Assembly: GCA_963843275.1 (NCBI GenBank)
Contig: CAWJJM010000004.1
Location: forward strand, 558,001 to 622,000
DNA: 64,000 nt
Direction: 5' to 3'
Source: CAWJJM01 sp963843275
GTDB lineage: Bacteria > Acidobacteriota > Thermoanaerobaculia > Multivoradales > JBCCEF01
The translations under genes were made by a program, and so were the position numbers. Positions 46,259 to 57,321 of this stretch are shown here, piece after piece; within the stretch, counting starts at the first letter, position 1, and every line of letters begins with the position of its first letter. A model generated the notes under the pieces. The model was given only the letters and a program-made list of their open reading frames with translations. It did no database searches and had not been told where the DNA came from.

Positions 46259-47920
46259 GTGATCCCCATTCCCGACCTGCTGCACCTCGACGCCCGGCTG
46301 GACCTCGACCGGAGACACCTCGAGGAGCTCCTCGGACTGGCCTTCTCGGGAGCCGGCGAGGGCGACGACCTCGGGCAGGCGCTGGCGCCGCCGGCGCACG
46401 GCGGCACCTGGCGTACCGAGACCTTCGCCGACGACCTGTTCGTCCGCGACCTGGTCGCCGCCCATCTCCGCGTCGCCTTCTCGGGCCGCGAGTACGCCAA
46501 CAACCCGACCGCCCTGTTCCGGGTCCTCACCCGGCCGCCGCTCGACCTCGAAACGATCCGCTTCCGCCAGGGCATCCTCGCCGAGCTGCACGCCGACGCC
46601 GAGCGGCTGGCGGCGGCGCAGCGGCTCTACGCCCGCCTCTACGACCTGATGAACATGTTCCGCTACCCGGGGCGGATGGCGCAGCTCGACCTCGGTGCGT
46701 TCCGCATGGACGTCTTCCGGCTGGTCCGCGAGGCGATCGAGGCGATGGTGACCGACTTCGCGGGCGCCCGCTCCGGGCTGGCGCGCCTGCACGACGCCGG
46801 GCTCGCGCTGCGCGCCAGCGACGAGGTGCGCACCGTCGACGCCCTGCTCGACTACGAGCAGCGGCAGGCGGTGCTCCACGTGGACCTGCGGGTGGGGGCC
46901 AGCGGGCGGCTGACCGGTCTCGAGGTGCGCTCGATCGAGCCCAACCGCGACAACCCCTTCTACCGGTCGGCGCTGCGGCGCCGCCTCGGGCGGCTCGGCG
47001 CCTGGCTGCTGCACGGCCTGCGCCTCGGCGACCACGACGTGATGACCCGGCTGGTGCACGCCGTCTACGACTCCACGGCGCCCGCCTTCATGACCCTCGG
47101 CCAGCTCCTCGGCCAGCTCGAGATCTACCTCGCCATGGAGGGCCTGCGGCGACGGGTCGAGGCGCAGGGCCTGGCGATGTGCCTGCCCGAGGTCGGCGAC
47201 GGCGGGCCGCTCGAGCTGACGGGGCTGTTCAACCCGCTGCTGCTCGGCCCCGCGGAGCCCCCGGTGCCCTGCGACCTCCGCCAGCCCGAGGCGCGCGCCG
47301 TCACCCTGGTGACCGGCCCCAACTCGGGCGGCAAGACGCGCCTGCTGCAGGCGATCGGGCTGGCCCAGCTCCTCGGCCAGGGCGGCTTCTATGCACCGGC
47401 CGCGCACGCCCGCCTGCCGCGGGTGCGCGGCATGTTCGTGTCGCTGGTGGAGCGCGAGACGGCGGAGCGCTCCGAGGGGCGCCTGGGCCGCGAGCTGAGC
47501 CGCATCCGCCAGCTCTTCGACACCGTCGAGGACCCCTCCCTGGTGCTGGTCGACGAGCTGTGCTCCGGGACCAACCCCTCGGAGGGCGTCGAGGTCTTCT
47601 CCCTGGTGCTGCGGCTGCTCGACCGGGTGCGGCCGGTCGGCTTCGTCACCAGCCACTTCCTCGAGTACGTCCAGGGGCTGTCCGCCGACCCGCCGATCCC
47701 CGACCTGCGCTTCCTGCGCGTCGAGGTGGACGGCCACCGCCGCTCGACCTACCGCTTCGTCCCCGGGGTCGCCGACTCCTCGCTGGCGGCGCTGACCGCC
47801 GAGCGCATGGGCATCACCTTCGAGGGGATCGCGGCCGCGATCGAGCGCCGGCGCGCCGCCGCCGGGCCGGGGAGAGGAGAGACGGAACCGGCCGCCGCCG
47901 GCGCCGCCGCGCGCCGCTAG
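46259..47920 (+). CDS. MutS-like P-loop ATPase lacking mismatch-recognition domain
   Basis: 553 residues. The N-terminal two-thirds are helical, resembling MutS lever/core helices (ALFRVLTRPPLDLETIRFRQ, EIYLAMEGLRRRVEAQGLAM). The C-terminal ATPase has Walker A VTLVTGPNSGGKTRLLQAIG, the GMFVSLVERETAERSEGRLG loop and Walker B LVLVDELCSGTNPSEG, then the His switch VTSHFLEYV. No MutS domain I is present, so it is not the mismatch sensor; it belongs with MutS-related ATPases of uncertain role. The start is GTG 46259 with GAGGAG. It converges with the glutamate dehydrogenase gene. Confidence 0.85.
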   Translation: MIPIPDLLHLDARLDLDRRHLEELLGLAFSGAGEGDDLGQALAPPAHGGTWRTETFADDLFVRDLVAAHLRVAFSGREYANNPTALFRVLTRPPLDLETIRFRQGILAELHADAERLAAAQRLYARLYDLMNMFRYPGRMAQLDLGAFRMDVFRLVREAIEAMVTDFAGARSGLARLHDAGLALRASDEVRTVDALLDYEQRQAVLHVDLRVGASGRLTGLEVRSIEPNRDNPFYRSALRRRLGRLGAWLLHGLRLGDHDVMTRLVHAVYDSTAPAFMTLGQLLGQLEIYLAMEGLRRRVEAQGLAMCLPEVGDGGPLELTGLFNPLLLGPAEPPVPCDLRQPEARAVTLVTGPNSGGKTRLLQAIGLAQLLGQGGFYAPAAHARLPRVRGMFVSLVERETAERSEGRLGRELSRIRQLFDTVEDPSLVLVDELCSGTNPSEGVEVFSLVLRLLDRVRPVGFVTSHFLEYVQGLSADPPIPDLRFLRVEVDGHRRSTYRFVPGVADSSLAALTAERMGITFEGIAAAIERRRAAAGPGRGETEPAAAGAAARR

Positions 47921-47921
47921 C

Positions 47922-47948
47922 AGCGGCCGGGAGGGGCGGCCGGCCGCT
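47922..47948. terminator. Hairpin between convergent mutS-like and gdh genes
   Basis: AGCGGCCGG (47922-47930) pairs perfectly with CCGGCCGCT (47940-47948) around a nine-base loop. It fills the gap between the two stop codons and can serve both strands. Confidence 0.5.
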
Positions 47949-50900
47949 CAGTCCTTCTTCGCCACCCAGGGCGACGCCGCCAGCAGGCGGAGCTGGTGGT
48001 TCGCCACCGCCAGCATGGCGAAGTCCACCCCCGCCGACGCCTCGAGCTCGGCGAGCAGGCGGTCGATCGGCTCCACCCGGGCCGCCTGCTCCGCCAGCCA
48101 GGCCTCGGTGGCCTCCTGCGGGCTCCGCCCCGCCGCCAGCTGCAGCACGTCGCGGGTCATCTGTCCCTGGTGGGCGATCAGGTCCTGGGTCAGCGCCTCC
48201 GCCGCCGCCTTGTGCCAGGGATCCTGGTCCGCGAACGACTGCGTCGAATCGCGCAGCCAGTCGAGGCGGAAGCGGGAGCCGAGGAGGAAGTAGACCCGGG
48301 CCACCTCCACCGGGCCGTAGTCGTTGCCGCGCGCGATGGCGACGATGTCGAGCACCGCGCCGAGCACGTCCACCGAGGCGATGAACCGCGACAGTCCCCC
48401 GGGCACGCCGCGCTGCTGGTAGCCCTCCATGCGGTCGGTCAGCTCCCCGAGCCCCTGCGCCGGCAGGATCGACTCGAGCTCCGCGATCACCGCCGCCACC
48501 CCCTCGCCGAACTCGCGCACCCGCTCGGTGACGCGGAGCTGCTCGCGGGAGTGGCGCAGCAGCCACAGGGTGGAGCGGTCGAGCAGACGGTCGACCTCGA
48601 GGATCATGCGGATCTGCAGGTCCGCCGGCACCTGGTTGTCGAGCGCCTCGATCCCTGCCCCAGACGCCGCGCAGCTCGAAGGCGTCGCGGGCGATGGTGT
48701 AGGCGCGGGCGATGTCGGCGGCGCGGGCGCCGGTCTCCTCCACCATCCGGGAGACGAAGGTGGGGCCGACCCGGTTGACCATGGAGTTGGTCACGTGGGT
48801 GGCGATGATCTCGCGGCGCAGCCGGTGGCGCTCGATCGCCGCGCGGTACTCCTCGCGCAGCGGCCGCGGGAAGTAGCGCAGCAGGTCGCGCGCCAGCTCC
48901 GGATCGTCGGGCAGGTCGGAGCCGCAGGATCTCCTGGTAGAGGGAGATCTTGGCGTAGGCGAGCAGCACCGCGATCTCGGGCCGGGTCAGGCCGCGCCCC
49001 TCGGCCTGGCGCTCGGCGAGCTGCCTCGTCGTCGGGCAGGAACTCGAGCTTGCGCTGTCGAGCCGCCCCGCCCGCTCGAGCGTTGCGGATCAGCCGCGAC
49101 TGGGCGTCGAGCAGCGCCACCGCCCTGCGCCTCGGCGACACTGATCGCCTGCGTCTGCAGGTAGTTGTCGCGCAGCACCAGCTGGCCGACCTCGTCGGTC
49201 ATCTCGGCCAGCAGCCGGTTGCGCTGCTCGAGGTCCATGCCGTCGCGCGCCATCACGTCGCCGAAGCAGGATCTTGATGTTGACCTCGTGGTCGGAGCTG
49301 TCGACGCCGGCGGAGTTGTCGATGGCGTCGGTGTTGATGCGGCCGCCGCCGGCGCGAACTCGATGCGGCCGCGCTGGGTGAGCCCGAGGTTGGCGCCCTC
49401 GCCGACCACCTTGGCGCGCAGCTCGGGGGCGTCGACGCGCAGCTCGTCGTTGGCCCGGTCGCCGACGTCGCCGTGGGTCTCGCCGGAGGCCTTGACGTAG
49501 GTGCCGATGCCGCCGAACCAGAGCAGCTCGACGTCGGCGCTGAGCATGGCGCGGATCAGCTCGTCGGGGTCGACGCGTCGGCTTGGTCGAGCGCCGAAGC
49601 GGGCCCGCACTTCGGCGCTCACGTCGATCGACTTGGCCGAGCGGTCGAAGACCGCGCCGCCGGCCGAGAGCTTCGCCGGGTCGTAGTCGGTCCAGCTCGA
49701 GCGCGGCAGGTCGAACAGCCGCTGGCGCTCGGCGAAGCTCGCCGCCGGATCGGGGTCGGGGTCGACGAAGATGTGCAGGTGGTTGAAGGCGCCGACCAGG
49801 CGGATGTGCTGCGACAGCAGCATGCCGTTGCCGAACACGTCGCCCGACATGTCGCCGACGCCGACGACGGTGAAGTCCTCGCTGCTGGATGTCCTTGCCC
49901 ATCTCGCGGAAGTGCCGCTTGACCGACTCCCAGGCGCCGCGGGCGGTGATCCCCATCTCCTTGTGGTCGTAGCCCGCCGAGCCGCCCGAGGCGAAGGCGT
50001 CGCCGAGCCAGAAGCCGTACTCCGCGGCGATGGCGTTGGCGAGGTCGGAGAAGGTGGCGGTGCCCTTGTCGGCGGCGACCACCAGGTAGGGGTCGTCGCT
50101 CGTCGTAGCGCACCACGGACGGCGGCGGCACGATCCGCTCGCCGTCGAGGTTGTCGGTGAGGTCGAGCAGGCCGCGCATCAAGGTGCGGTAGCACGCCAC
50201 GCCCTCGGCCAGCACCTCGTCGCGCGACAGTCCCTCGGTCGGCCGCTTGACCACGAAGCCGCCCTTCGCGCCCACCGGCACGATCACCGCGTTCTTCACC
50301 ATCTGGGCCTTCATCAGGCCGAGGATCTCGGTGCGGAAGTCCTCCGCCGGTCCGACCAGCGGATGCCGCCGCGCGCCACCTTGCCGCCGCGCAGGTGCAC
50401 CGCCTCGACCTGCGGCGAGTAGACCCAGATCTCGTACAGCGGCAGCGGCTGCGGCATGCCGCGCACGTTGCGGCTGTCGAGCTTGAACGACAGGTACGGC
50501 TTGGGACCGCCGTCGTCCGCCGGCTGGAAGAAGTTGGTGCGCAGCGTCGAGCGCACCAGGTTGAGGAAGCGGCGCAGGATGCGGTCCTCGTCGAGGCTGC
50601 GCACCGCGGCGAGCGACCGGCGCAGCGCCGCCCCGACCTCCTCCAACCGCACCGCCCGTCCCGCCTCGGCGGCCGGGTCGAGGCGGGCGCGGAACAGATC
50701 GATCAGCAGGCGCGCGATGGCCGGGTTGCGGGCCAGGGTCGCCGCCATGTACTCCTGCGAGAAGGCGATGCCGATCTGCCGCAGGTAGCGCCCGTAGGCG
50801 CGCAGCACGGTGACCTCCCGCCAGCCCAGGCCGGCGGCGAGGACCAGGCGGTTGAAGCCGTCGCTGTCGAGGTCGCCCCGCCAGACCCGCGCGAAGGCCT

Positions 50901-52809
50901 CGCGGAAGACGTCCTGGAAGCGGTCGAGGTCGATGTCGACCCGGTCGTCGGCGGAGAGCAGGAAGTCGCGGATCCAGACGCTGCGTCCGGTACCGCGGGG
51001 GGTGACCTCGTAGGGCACCTCCCACACGGCCTCCAGCCCCATGTCCTCGAGCATCGGCAGCAGGTCGGAGAGCGGCTTGACCGGGCTGGGGTGGAAGATC
51101 TTGAAGCGCACCTCGTGCTCCGCAGCCCCCTGCGGCCGGTAGAGGCGGGTGGCCAGCTCGCCGCCGTCGAGCACCTCCTCGAGGGCGTCGATGTCGGCGA
51201 CCGCGTCGACCGCCGGGATGGCCTCGCGGTAGCCCCCCGGGAAGGCCTCGGAATAGCGGCGGAGCTGCGCCAGGCCGGCCTCCTCGCCGCGGGCCGCCGC
51301 CAGCGCCTCGCGCAGGTGGTCCTCCCAGGTGGCCGCCAGCTGCGCGATCTCGCTCTCCAGCCGGCGGACGTCGAAGGGCGGCACGTCGCCCGGGCGGGTC
51401 TGGAAGATGACGTGGGCGCGCGCCAGCGGCGCGTCCCCGACCTGCGTGGAGAAGGCGGTGACCTCGCCGTGGAACGCCTCGGCGAGCAGCGCCTCCATGC
51501 GGTGGCGCAGCCGGGTGGTGTGGCGGTCGCGCGGCACGAAGATCAGCGCCGAGACGAAGCGCTCGAAGGGGTCCTTGCGGACGAACAGCGCCATCCGCTG
51601 GCGCTCCTGCAGCCGCAGGATGCCCAGCGCGACGTCGTAGAGCTCCTCGTCGGAGATCTGGAACAGCTCGTCGCGCGGGAAGGTCTCCAGCAGGTGGCGC
51701 AGCATGCGGGCGTTGTGGCTGCGCGGGTCGAAGCCGACCCGCTCGACGATGCGCGCCACCTTCTGGCGCACCAGCGGCACCGAGCGCACGCTGCGGTGGT
51801 AGGCGGCCGACGAGAACAGGCCGAGGAAGCGGCGCTCGCCGATCACCCGGCCCTCGGCGTCGAAGCGGCGCACCGCGATGTAGTCCATCGCCATCGGCCG
51901 GTGCACCGGGGAGCGGGCGTGCGCCTTGGAGACGATCAGCAGCTCCTTGCGGCGCAGGAAGGCGGCGATGTTGGGCTGCAGCGGCGTCTTGCTGCGGCGC
52001 ACCGAGTCGGGCAGGACGTTGCGCAGGATGCCCAGGCCCGAGCCGGGGACCAGGCGCAGGTAGTCCTCGCCCCCCTCGTGGACCAGCTCGTAGTCGCGGT
52101 AGCCGAGGAAGGTGAAGTGGTCCTCGGCCAGCCAGCGCAGGAACTCGACGCCCTCCTCGAGCTCCTCCTCGCGCACCGGCGGCGGGCTCTCGGCGATCTC
52201 GTCGAGGATGCGCTCGACGTGCTCCCGCATGTCCTGCCAGTCGTCGACCACCCGGCGGACGTCGGCCAGCACGTCGGCGAGGGCGTCGCGCAGCTCCTCG
52301 AGCTTGCCGGCGTCGGTCTCCTGGTCGACCTGCAGGTGCATCAGCGACTCGCGCACCATGTCGGGCGCGTCGGGGGCCCCCACCTCGACACGCCGGCCGC
52401 GCCCGTCGCGGCGCACGCCGAGGACCGGGTGGAGCACCAGGTGCAGATCGGAGTCGCGCCGGGTCAGCTCGGCGTTGACCGACGAGACGAGGAACGGCAT
52501 GTCGTCGTTGACGATCTCGACGACGGTGTGCGGCGTCTGCCAACCCTGCTCGGACGCCTGCGGGTTGAACACGCGCACCTTCGCCTCCCCCGGCCGGCGC
52601 TCGGCGGCCAGCTCCCACAGCGAGCAGGCCGCCCCGACCAGGTCGTCCTCGTCGGCGGTGAGGACGTCTTCGGGGGTCACGGAGCCGTAGAGGCGGCGCA
52701 CGAACAGCTCGACGCCTTCGGCGAGGGGGGCCGGGACGCGCTCCCGGACCCGGTGGACGACGCGCGCGATCTTCTCGCTCTTGTCGGTCTCGGCTTGGAT
52801 GGTGGTCAC
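47948..52809 (-). CDS. gdhB: NAD-specific glutamate dehydrogenase (large 1600-residue type), multiply frameshifted
   Basis: Oxidatively deaminates glutamate to 2-oxoglutarate. The gene spans about 1610 codons, the normal size for this large class. The N-terminal half (ACT-like and regulatory) is intact: LWELAAERRPGEAKVRVFNP, FLGYRDYELVHEGGEDYLRL, and the catalytic entry VARGGIRWSDR. The catalytic core follows in shifting frames: EDFRTEILGLMKAQMVKNAV, VPVGAKGGFVVKR, GVGDMSGDVFGNGMLLSQHI and ELLWFGGIGTYVKAS. About ten single-base indels lie between 48660 and 50360, while the last 227 codons (...NHQLRLLAASPWVAKKD) are clean. The start is GTG 52809 with GGAG upstream. The indels look like sequence error, as protein similarity is unbroken. 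Confidence 0.9.
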
Positions 52810-52978
52810 GACGGGGATCTCCGGAGGAGCAAGGACGGGGCCAAGGGTGCAGGGCGCACCGGGACGTAGGCTAACGCATCCAGCGCCCGACGGACCGCCC
52901 GACGGGGCGGGCAGGGGGCGGTGACAGGGCGTAAAAGAGATCGCGCTTCGACTGGAATAGTGCGCTCCTCCAGATCCT

Positions 52979-52984
52979 TATAGG
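52979..52984 (+). promoter_or_regulatory. TATAGG -10 element, probable leaderless start
   Basis: TATAGG is followed by GGGTGC and then ATG 52991, in an AT-richer part of the 181-base divergent gap 52810-52990. No ribosome site is seen. Confidence 0.4.
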
Positions 52985-52990
52985 GGGTGC

Positions 52991-53782
52991 ATGTCCGGAA
53001 AACTCCTGAGGATCTTCCTGCCCTTTCTGTTCGTCGGGGTGCTGATCGGGCTCGGCCCCGAGCTCGGCGTGGGCCGCGCGGCGGTCAGCCAGGCCGCGCC
53101 AGCCCCCGCCCCGACCCGTGCGATCGCCGCCCACCGGGCGGCGTCGGTGCGTCCTCTTCCCACGACCCCGGCCGCTCCGGCCCTCGCGGCCCCCGGGCTG
53201 TCGGCGCAGGTGCTCGACCGGGCGCTGGCCGCCGCCGCGACCGCCGAGCGCCGCGGCCTGGTCGACGACCCGGAGACCCTGACGGTCATCGACTACTCGC
53301 TGCCGTCGACCACGAAGCGCCTGTGGGTCTTCGACCTGTCGACGGGCGAGCTGCTGTTCCACGAGCTCGTCGCCCACGGCAAGAACAGCGGCGGCAACCT
53401 GGCCCGGAGCTTCTCGAACGACGTCGACAGCAAGGCGACCAGCCTCGGCCTCTACGTCACCAAGGGCACCTACATCGGCAAGAACGGCTACTCGCTGCGC
53501 CTCGACGGCCTCGAGCCCGGCTTCAACGACAACGCCTACCAGCGCGCCGTGGTGGTGCACGGGGCCTCGTACGTCAGCCCCGACTTCGCCCGGCGGATCG
53601 GCCGCATCGGGCGCAGCTGGGGTTGCCCGGCACTCGACAAGCGGGTGTCGCGCCAGGTGATCGACGCCATCAAGGACGGCAACCTGCTCTACGTCGATTA
53701 CCCCGACCCCGACTACCTGGCCTCCGCCAGCCTGCTCCACGACGCCCCCGACGGCCCCGGCCCCCTGGTCGCGGCCCGCTGA
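52991..53782 (+). CDS. Exported L,D-transpeptidase-like (YkuD_2) protein
   Basis: 263 residues. A signal peptide or anchor (LLRIFLPFLFVGVLIGLGPE) leads into a Pro/Ala-rich linker. The catalytic domain shows LTVIDYSLPSTTKRLWVFDL, LVAHGKNSGGNLARSFSN, AVVVHGASYV and GRSWGCPALDKR, where Cys is the nucleophile and His the partner, as in murein L,D-transpeptidase catalytic-domain family PF13645. It probably cross-links or trims peptidoglycan stems or anchors proteins in the periplasm. A strong terminator follows. ATG 52991 has no Shine-Dalgarno site but a -10 element six bases upstream. Confidence 0.88.
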   Translation: MSGKLLRIFLPFLFVGVLIGLGPELGVGRAAVSQAAPAPAPTRAIAAHRAASVRPLPTTPAAPALAAPGLSAQVLDRALAAAATAERRGLVDDPETLTVIDYSLPSTTKRLWVFDLSTGELLFHELVAHGKNSGGNLARSFSNDVDSKATSLGLYVTKGTYIGKNGYSLRLDGLEPGFNDNAYQRAVVVHGASYVSPDFARRIGRIGRSWGCPALDKRVSRQVIDAIKDGNLLYVDYPDPDYLASASLLHDAPDGPGPLVAAR

Positions 53783-53807
53783 GCCCGCCGCCACCGTCCA
53801 CCCCACC

Positions 53808-53844
53808 CGCGCCGCCGGCCTCTCCGGCGGCGCGTTTCGTTTCC
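53808..53844 (+). terminator. Intrinsic terminator of the L,D-transpeptidase gene
   Basis: CGCGCCGCCGG (53808-53818) and CCGGCGGCGCG (53824-53834) form a perfect 11-bp stem with a five-base loop, followed directly by TTTCGTTTCC. This is the clearest Rho-independent terminator in the window. Confidence 0.75.
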
Positions 53845-53909
53845 TGCGACGAGGCGGAGCCCCGCGGCACGGCGGCAACGACGGCCACCCCGCCGGCGGG
53901 AGCCGCCGT

Positions 53910-54653
53910 CTAGCGGTACTCGGGGTTGGGGTGATCGAAGCGACACCCCGCCTCCCACTGCGAGCGCTGGTTGCCGTGGGCGGGGATGCCGCCGGCGTCG
54001 CGGATCATGCGCGCCAGGTGCATCAGGTTCCAGGTCATGAAGGTGGTGTTGCGGTTGGTGAAGTCGTTCTCGGGGCCGCCGGAGCCGGGGTCGAGGTAGC
54101 TCGGCCCCGGGCCGGCCTCGCCGATCCAGCCGGCGTCGGCCTGCGGCGGGACGACGTAGCCGAGGTGCTGCAGCGAGTAGAGGACGTTCATGGCGCAGTG
54201 CTTGACGCCGTCCTCGTTGCCGGTCACCAGGCAGCCGCCCACCCGCCCGTAGTAGGCGTACTGGCCGTGCTCGTTGAGCTCTCCCGAGCTCGAGTAGAGG
54301 CGCTCGATCACCCGGTTGCACACCGAGGACTTCTCGCCCAGCCAGATCGGCGTCCCGACCACCAGGATGTCCGCCGCCCGCACCTTCGCGGCGATCGCCG
54401 GCCAGTCGTCGACCTCCCAGCCGTGGGCGGTCATGTCCGGGTAGACGCCGGGCGCGATCCGGTGGTCCACCGGCCGCAGCGTCTCGACCGCCACCCCGTT
54501 GGCCTCGAGGATGGCCCGGGAGAGGCGGATCAGGCCCTCGGTGTGGGACAGCTCCGGGCTGCGCTTGAGCGTGCAGTTGAGGAACAGCGCCCGCAGGTCG
54601 GAGAAGTCCCACCGGCTGCGGCTGCACAGCTCGCGCTGGTGCGCGTCGAGCAT
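53910..54653 (-). CDS. Flavodoxin-fold NAD(P)H-dependent FMN reductase-like protein
   Basis: 247 residues. The FMN-binding loop is ALFLNCTLKRSPELSHTEGL, the second flavin contact is ADILVVGTPIWLGEKSSVCN, and CLVTGNEDGVKHCAMNVLYS continues the flavodoxin-like fold. The C-terminal part has a short Gly/Pro-rich loop (GWIGEAGPGPSYLDPGSGGP). Such enzymes reduce quinones, FMN or iron chelates; the substrate is not evident. ATG 54653 has GGGAGG upstream. It follows the MacB-type permease genes on the same strand with a 118-base gap, so co-transcription is uncertain. Confidence 0.83.
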   Translation of the reverse strand: MLDAHQRELCSRSRWDFSDLRALFLNCTLKRSPELSHTEGLIRLSRAILEANGVAVETLRPVDHRIAPGVYPDMTAHGWEVDDWPAIAAKVRAADILVVGTPIWLGEKSSVCNRVIERLYSSSGELNEHGQYAYYGRVGGCLVTGNEDGVKHCAMNVLYSLQHLGYVVPPQADAGWIGEAGPGPSYLDPGSGGPENDFTNRNTTFMTWNLMHLARMIRDAGGIPAHGNQRSQWEAGCRFDHPNPEYR

Positions 54654-54771
54654 GGCGGTCCTCCCTTCGGTCGGAAGGCCGCGAAGCGTATCAGAGCACC
54701 GGCCGCCGTGGCCCTCGGCCGAGGCCGTCCGGGAGAGGGCCGTCCCGCGGGGCGGGAGCGGTTCGACGCGG

Positions 54772-56020
54772 CTACTCGTAGCCCAGCGCCTCGATGGGCG
54801 CCAGGCGCGACGCCTGGATGGCGGGCCAGAGACCGAAGACGATCCCTACCGCGGTGCAGAAGGCGACGCCGATCACCGCCCAGTTCCACGGCACGCTGAG
54901 CGCGAAGTCGGTGAACAGGGTCACGGTGTTGCCCAGCGCGTAGCCGACGACGACGCCGAGGACGCCGCCGATGTTGCACAGCAGGACCGCCTCGAGCAGG
55001 AACTGGCCGAGCACCTGGCGGCGGCGGGCGCCGAGCGCCTTGCGGATGCCGATCTCGCGGGTGCGCTCGGTCACCGACACCAGCATGATGTTCATGATGC
55101 CGATGCCCGCCACCACCAGGGCGATGATGCCGATGACGAAGGCGGCGATCTTCACCCCGCGGGTGGCCTGGTTGAGCGCCTTGATCTGCGAGTCGTTGGT
55201 GAAGATCGTGAAGTCGTCGGGATCGCGCGGGTCGACGCCGCGCACCACCCGCAGCAGCGCCCGCGTCTCCTCGATGGCGTCCGGCAGCACCTCGGGCGAG
55301 CGGGCGTGCACGGTGACGTTGACCGAGCGCGGCTCGTCACCCTGGTACATGCCGTACTGGCGCTGGAAGACCGTGATCGGCATCAGGATGTAGTTGTCGT
55401 AGCCGCCGCCGAGCGCCGACTTCTTCTCCTCGAACACCCCGATCACCTGGAACTTGTGGCCGTCGACCTTGATCTCGTGCCCCATCGGCTCGATGAACGG
55501 GAACAGGCGCTCGGCGAGGGCGTGGCCGATCACCGCCACGTGGCGGCCCACCCGGACGTCCTCGTTGGTGATGTTGCGCCCGAGCTCCACGTAGTGGGTG
55601 TTGTTCGCCGGGTACTCGGGGGTGCCGCCGCACACCGTCAGGTTGGGGTCGGTCGCGTCGCCCTGGAAGCTGGCGCGCACGCCGAACTGCCACAGCTCGG
55701 CGCCCACCAGGTCGACCGCCTCGACGTTCTCGCGGATGGCGTCGGCCTGCGCCACGGTGACCGGCCGGCGCTTGCGGATCTGGTCCCAGTCGACGTCGCC
55801 GCCGTGCAGCCCCGCGGGCCGGCCACTTCTGCACCTGGAAGGTGGTCGAGCCGAGCACGCTGAGCTCCGACTCCATGGTCGACTGCACCACCGAGATGCC
55901 GGTCATCACGCCGATGATCGAGGCGACGCCGGCGATGATCCCGATCAGGGTGAGGAAGGAGCGCAGCTTGTTGGTGCGCAGCGCCTCGCCGGCCATGCGG
56001 AAGGTCTCGGTCACGCGCAT
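54772..56020 (-). CDS. MacB-type ABC transporter permease 2, one frameshift
   Basis: About 415 residues. The N-terminal helix NKLRSFLTLIGIIAGVASII is followed by a MacB periplasmic core (RNITNEDVRVGRHVAVIGHA, LFPFIEPMGHEIKVDGHKFQ), then three helices including VIGIIALVVAGIGIMNIMLV and the coupling motif TERTREIGIRKALGARR, ending SRLAPIEALGYE. The frame shifts near 55818, where a surplus C follows AAG TGG CCG GCC. It works with permease 1 and the membrane fusion protein upstream. No ATPase gene lies in this set. Confidence 0.88.
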
Positions 56021-56048
56021 CGTCTGGTCTCCCCCGGTCCGTCCGCCG

Positions 56049-57302
56049 TCACTCGTAGCGCAACGCCTCGATCGGATCGAGGCGCGCCGCCCGCACCGCC
56101 GGGATGACGCCGGCGAACACCCCCACCGCCACCGACACCGCGATCGCCACGGTGACGATCCCGGGCGACAGGCTGGCCGGCAGCAGCAGCCGGTCGATCA
56201 GCCGCGCCGCGCCCCACGACAGCAGCAGCCCGAGCAGCCCGCCGAGCAGGCAGATCACCGACGACTCGAAGAGGAACTGCTTGAGGATCGCGCGCCGGCG
56301 GGCGCCCATCGCCTTGCGGGTGCCGATCTCGCGGGTGCGCTCGGTCACCGAGACGAACATGATGTTCATCACGCCGATGCCGCCCACCAGGAGCGAGATG
56401 CCGGTGATCACCATGCCGATCAGCAGCACCACGCCCATGACGTTGTTGAACATCCCCACCAGGGCGTCCATCTTGTTGATCGAGAAGTCGTCGGCCTCGC
56501 CGGGGGCGAGCCGCCTGACCTTGCGCATCTCGCCGATCAGCTCGTACTCGAAGTCGTCCAGCGTCTCGCCCGGCGGCGCCTTGACCGCGATGTCGAAGTT
56601 GCGCTCCTGCGAGGCTCCGAACACCTTGAGGAAGGTCGAGATCGGCACGTAGACCTGGCTGTCGAAATCGGGCCCGCCGAAGAAGCCGGCGCTGCCCTGC
56701 TTCTCCATCACCCCGATGATGCGGAAGTCGTAGCGCCCCACCCGCAGCCGCTGGTTGAGCGGGTCGGCGCCCTCGAACAGGCGCTCGCGCAGCGTGTCGC
56801 CGATGATGCACACCCGCCGGCGGTGGTCGACGTCGAGGCCGGTGAGGAAGCGCCCCACGTCGGGCACGGCGCTGGAGACCAGGACGTGCTTGTCCGTCGT
56901 CCCCACCACCGTGATCTCGCCCAGGGAGCTGGAGCGGAACTTGACCGGCCGCCGGGTGGTGGTGGTGGGGTTGACGATCGCCTCGCGCGGCAGCCGGGAG
57001 GCGAGCTCGTCCGCCTCGCGCAGGCTGAGGTTCGGCCGGTTGCGGAACTCGAACCAGTTGCCGCGGATGATCCACGGCATGCGCGACACGTAGAGCACGT
57101 CGGTGCCGAGCACCGCGACGCTCTCCTTGAACGAGTTGGTCAGCCCGTTGGCCGCGGTCATCGTCGTCGACACGCCGAGGACGCCGATGATGATCCCCAG
57201 GGTGGTGAGGATGCCGCGCGCCTTGTTGGCGGCGATGGCGTCGAGCGCCACGCCGAGGGCGGACGCCCACTCGACGAAGGTGCGGCGCAGCGAGCGGATC
57301 AC
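56049..57302 (-). CDS. MacB-type ABC transporter permease 1
   Basis: 417 residues. TM1 is ILTTLGIIIGVLGVSTTMTA. The periplasmic core includes DVGRFLTGLDVDHRRRVCII and GDTLRERLFEGADPLNQRLR, and three C-terminal helices include LLIGMVITGISLLVGGIGVM with TERTREIGTRKAMGARRRAI. It ends RLDPIEALRYE, a typical MacB/FtsX terminus. GTG 57302 starts 20 bases after the fusion-protein stop. Paralogous to permease 2; the two may form a heterodimer. Confidence 0.9.
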   Translation of the reverse strand: MIRSLRRTFVEWASALGVALDAIAANKARGILTTLGIIIGVLGVSTTMTAANGLTNSFKESVAVLGTDVLYVSRMPWIIRGNWFEFRNRPNLSLREADELASRLPREAIVNPTTTTRRPVKFRSSSLGEITVVGTTDKHVLVSSAVPDVGRFLTGLDVDHRRRVCIIGDTLRERLFEGADPLNQRLRVGRYDFRIIGVMEKQGSAGFFGGPDFDSQVYVPISTFLKVFGASQERNFDIAVKAPPGETLDDFEYELIGEMRKVRRLAPGEADDFSINKMDALVGMFNNVMGVVLLIGMVITGISLLVGGIGVMNIMFVSVTERTREIGTRKAMGARRRAILKQFLFESSVICLLGGLLGLLLSWGAARLIDRLLLPASLSPGIVTVAIAVSVAVGVFAGVIPAVRAARLDPIEALRYE

Positions 57303-57321
57303 GGTCGGCTCCCCCTCCCCC

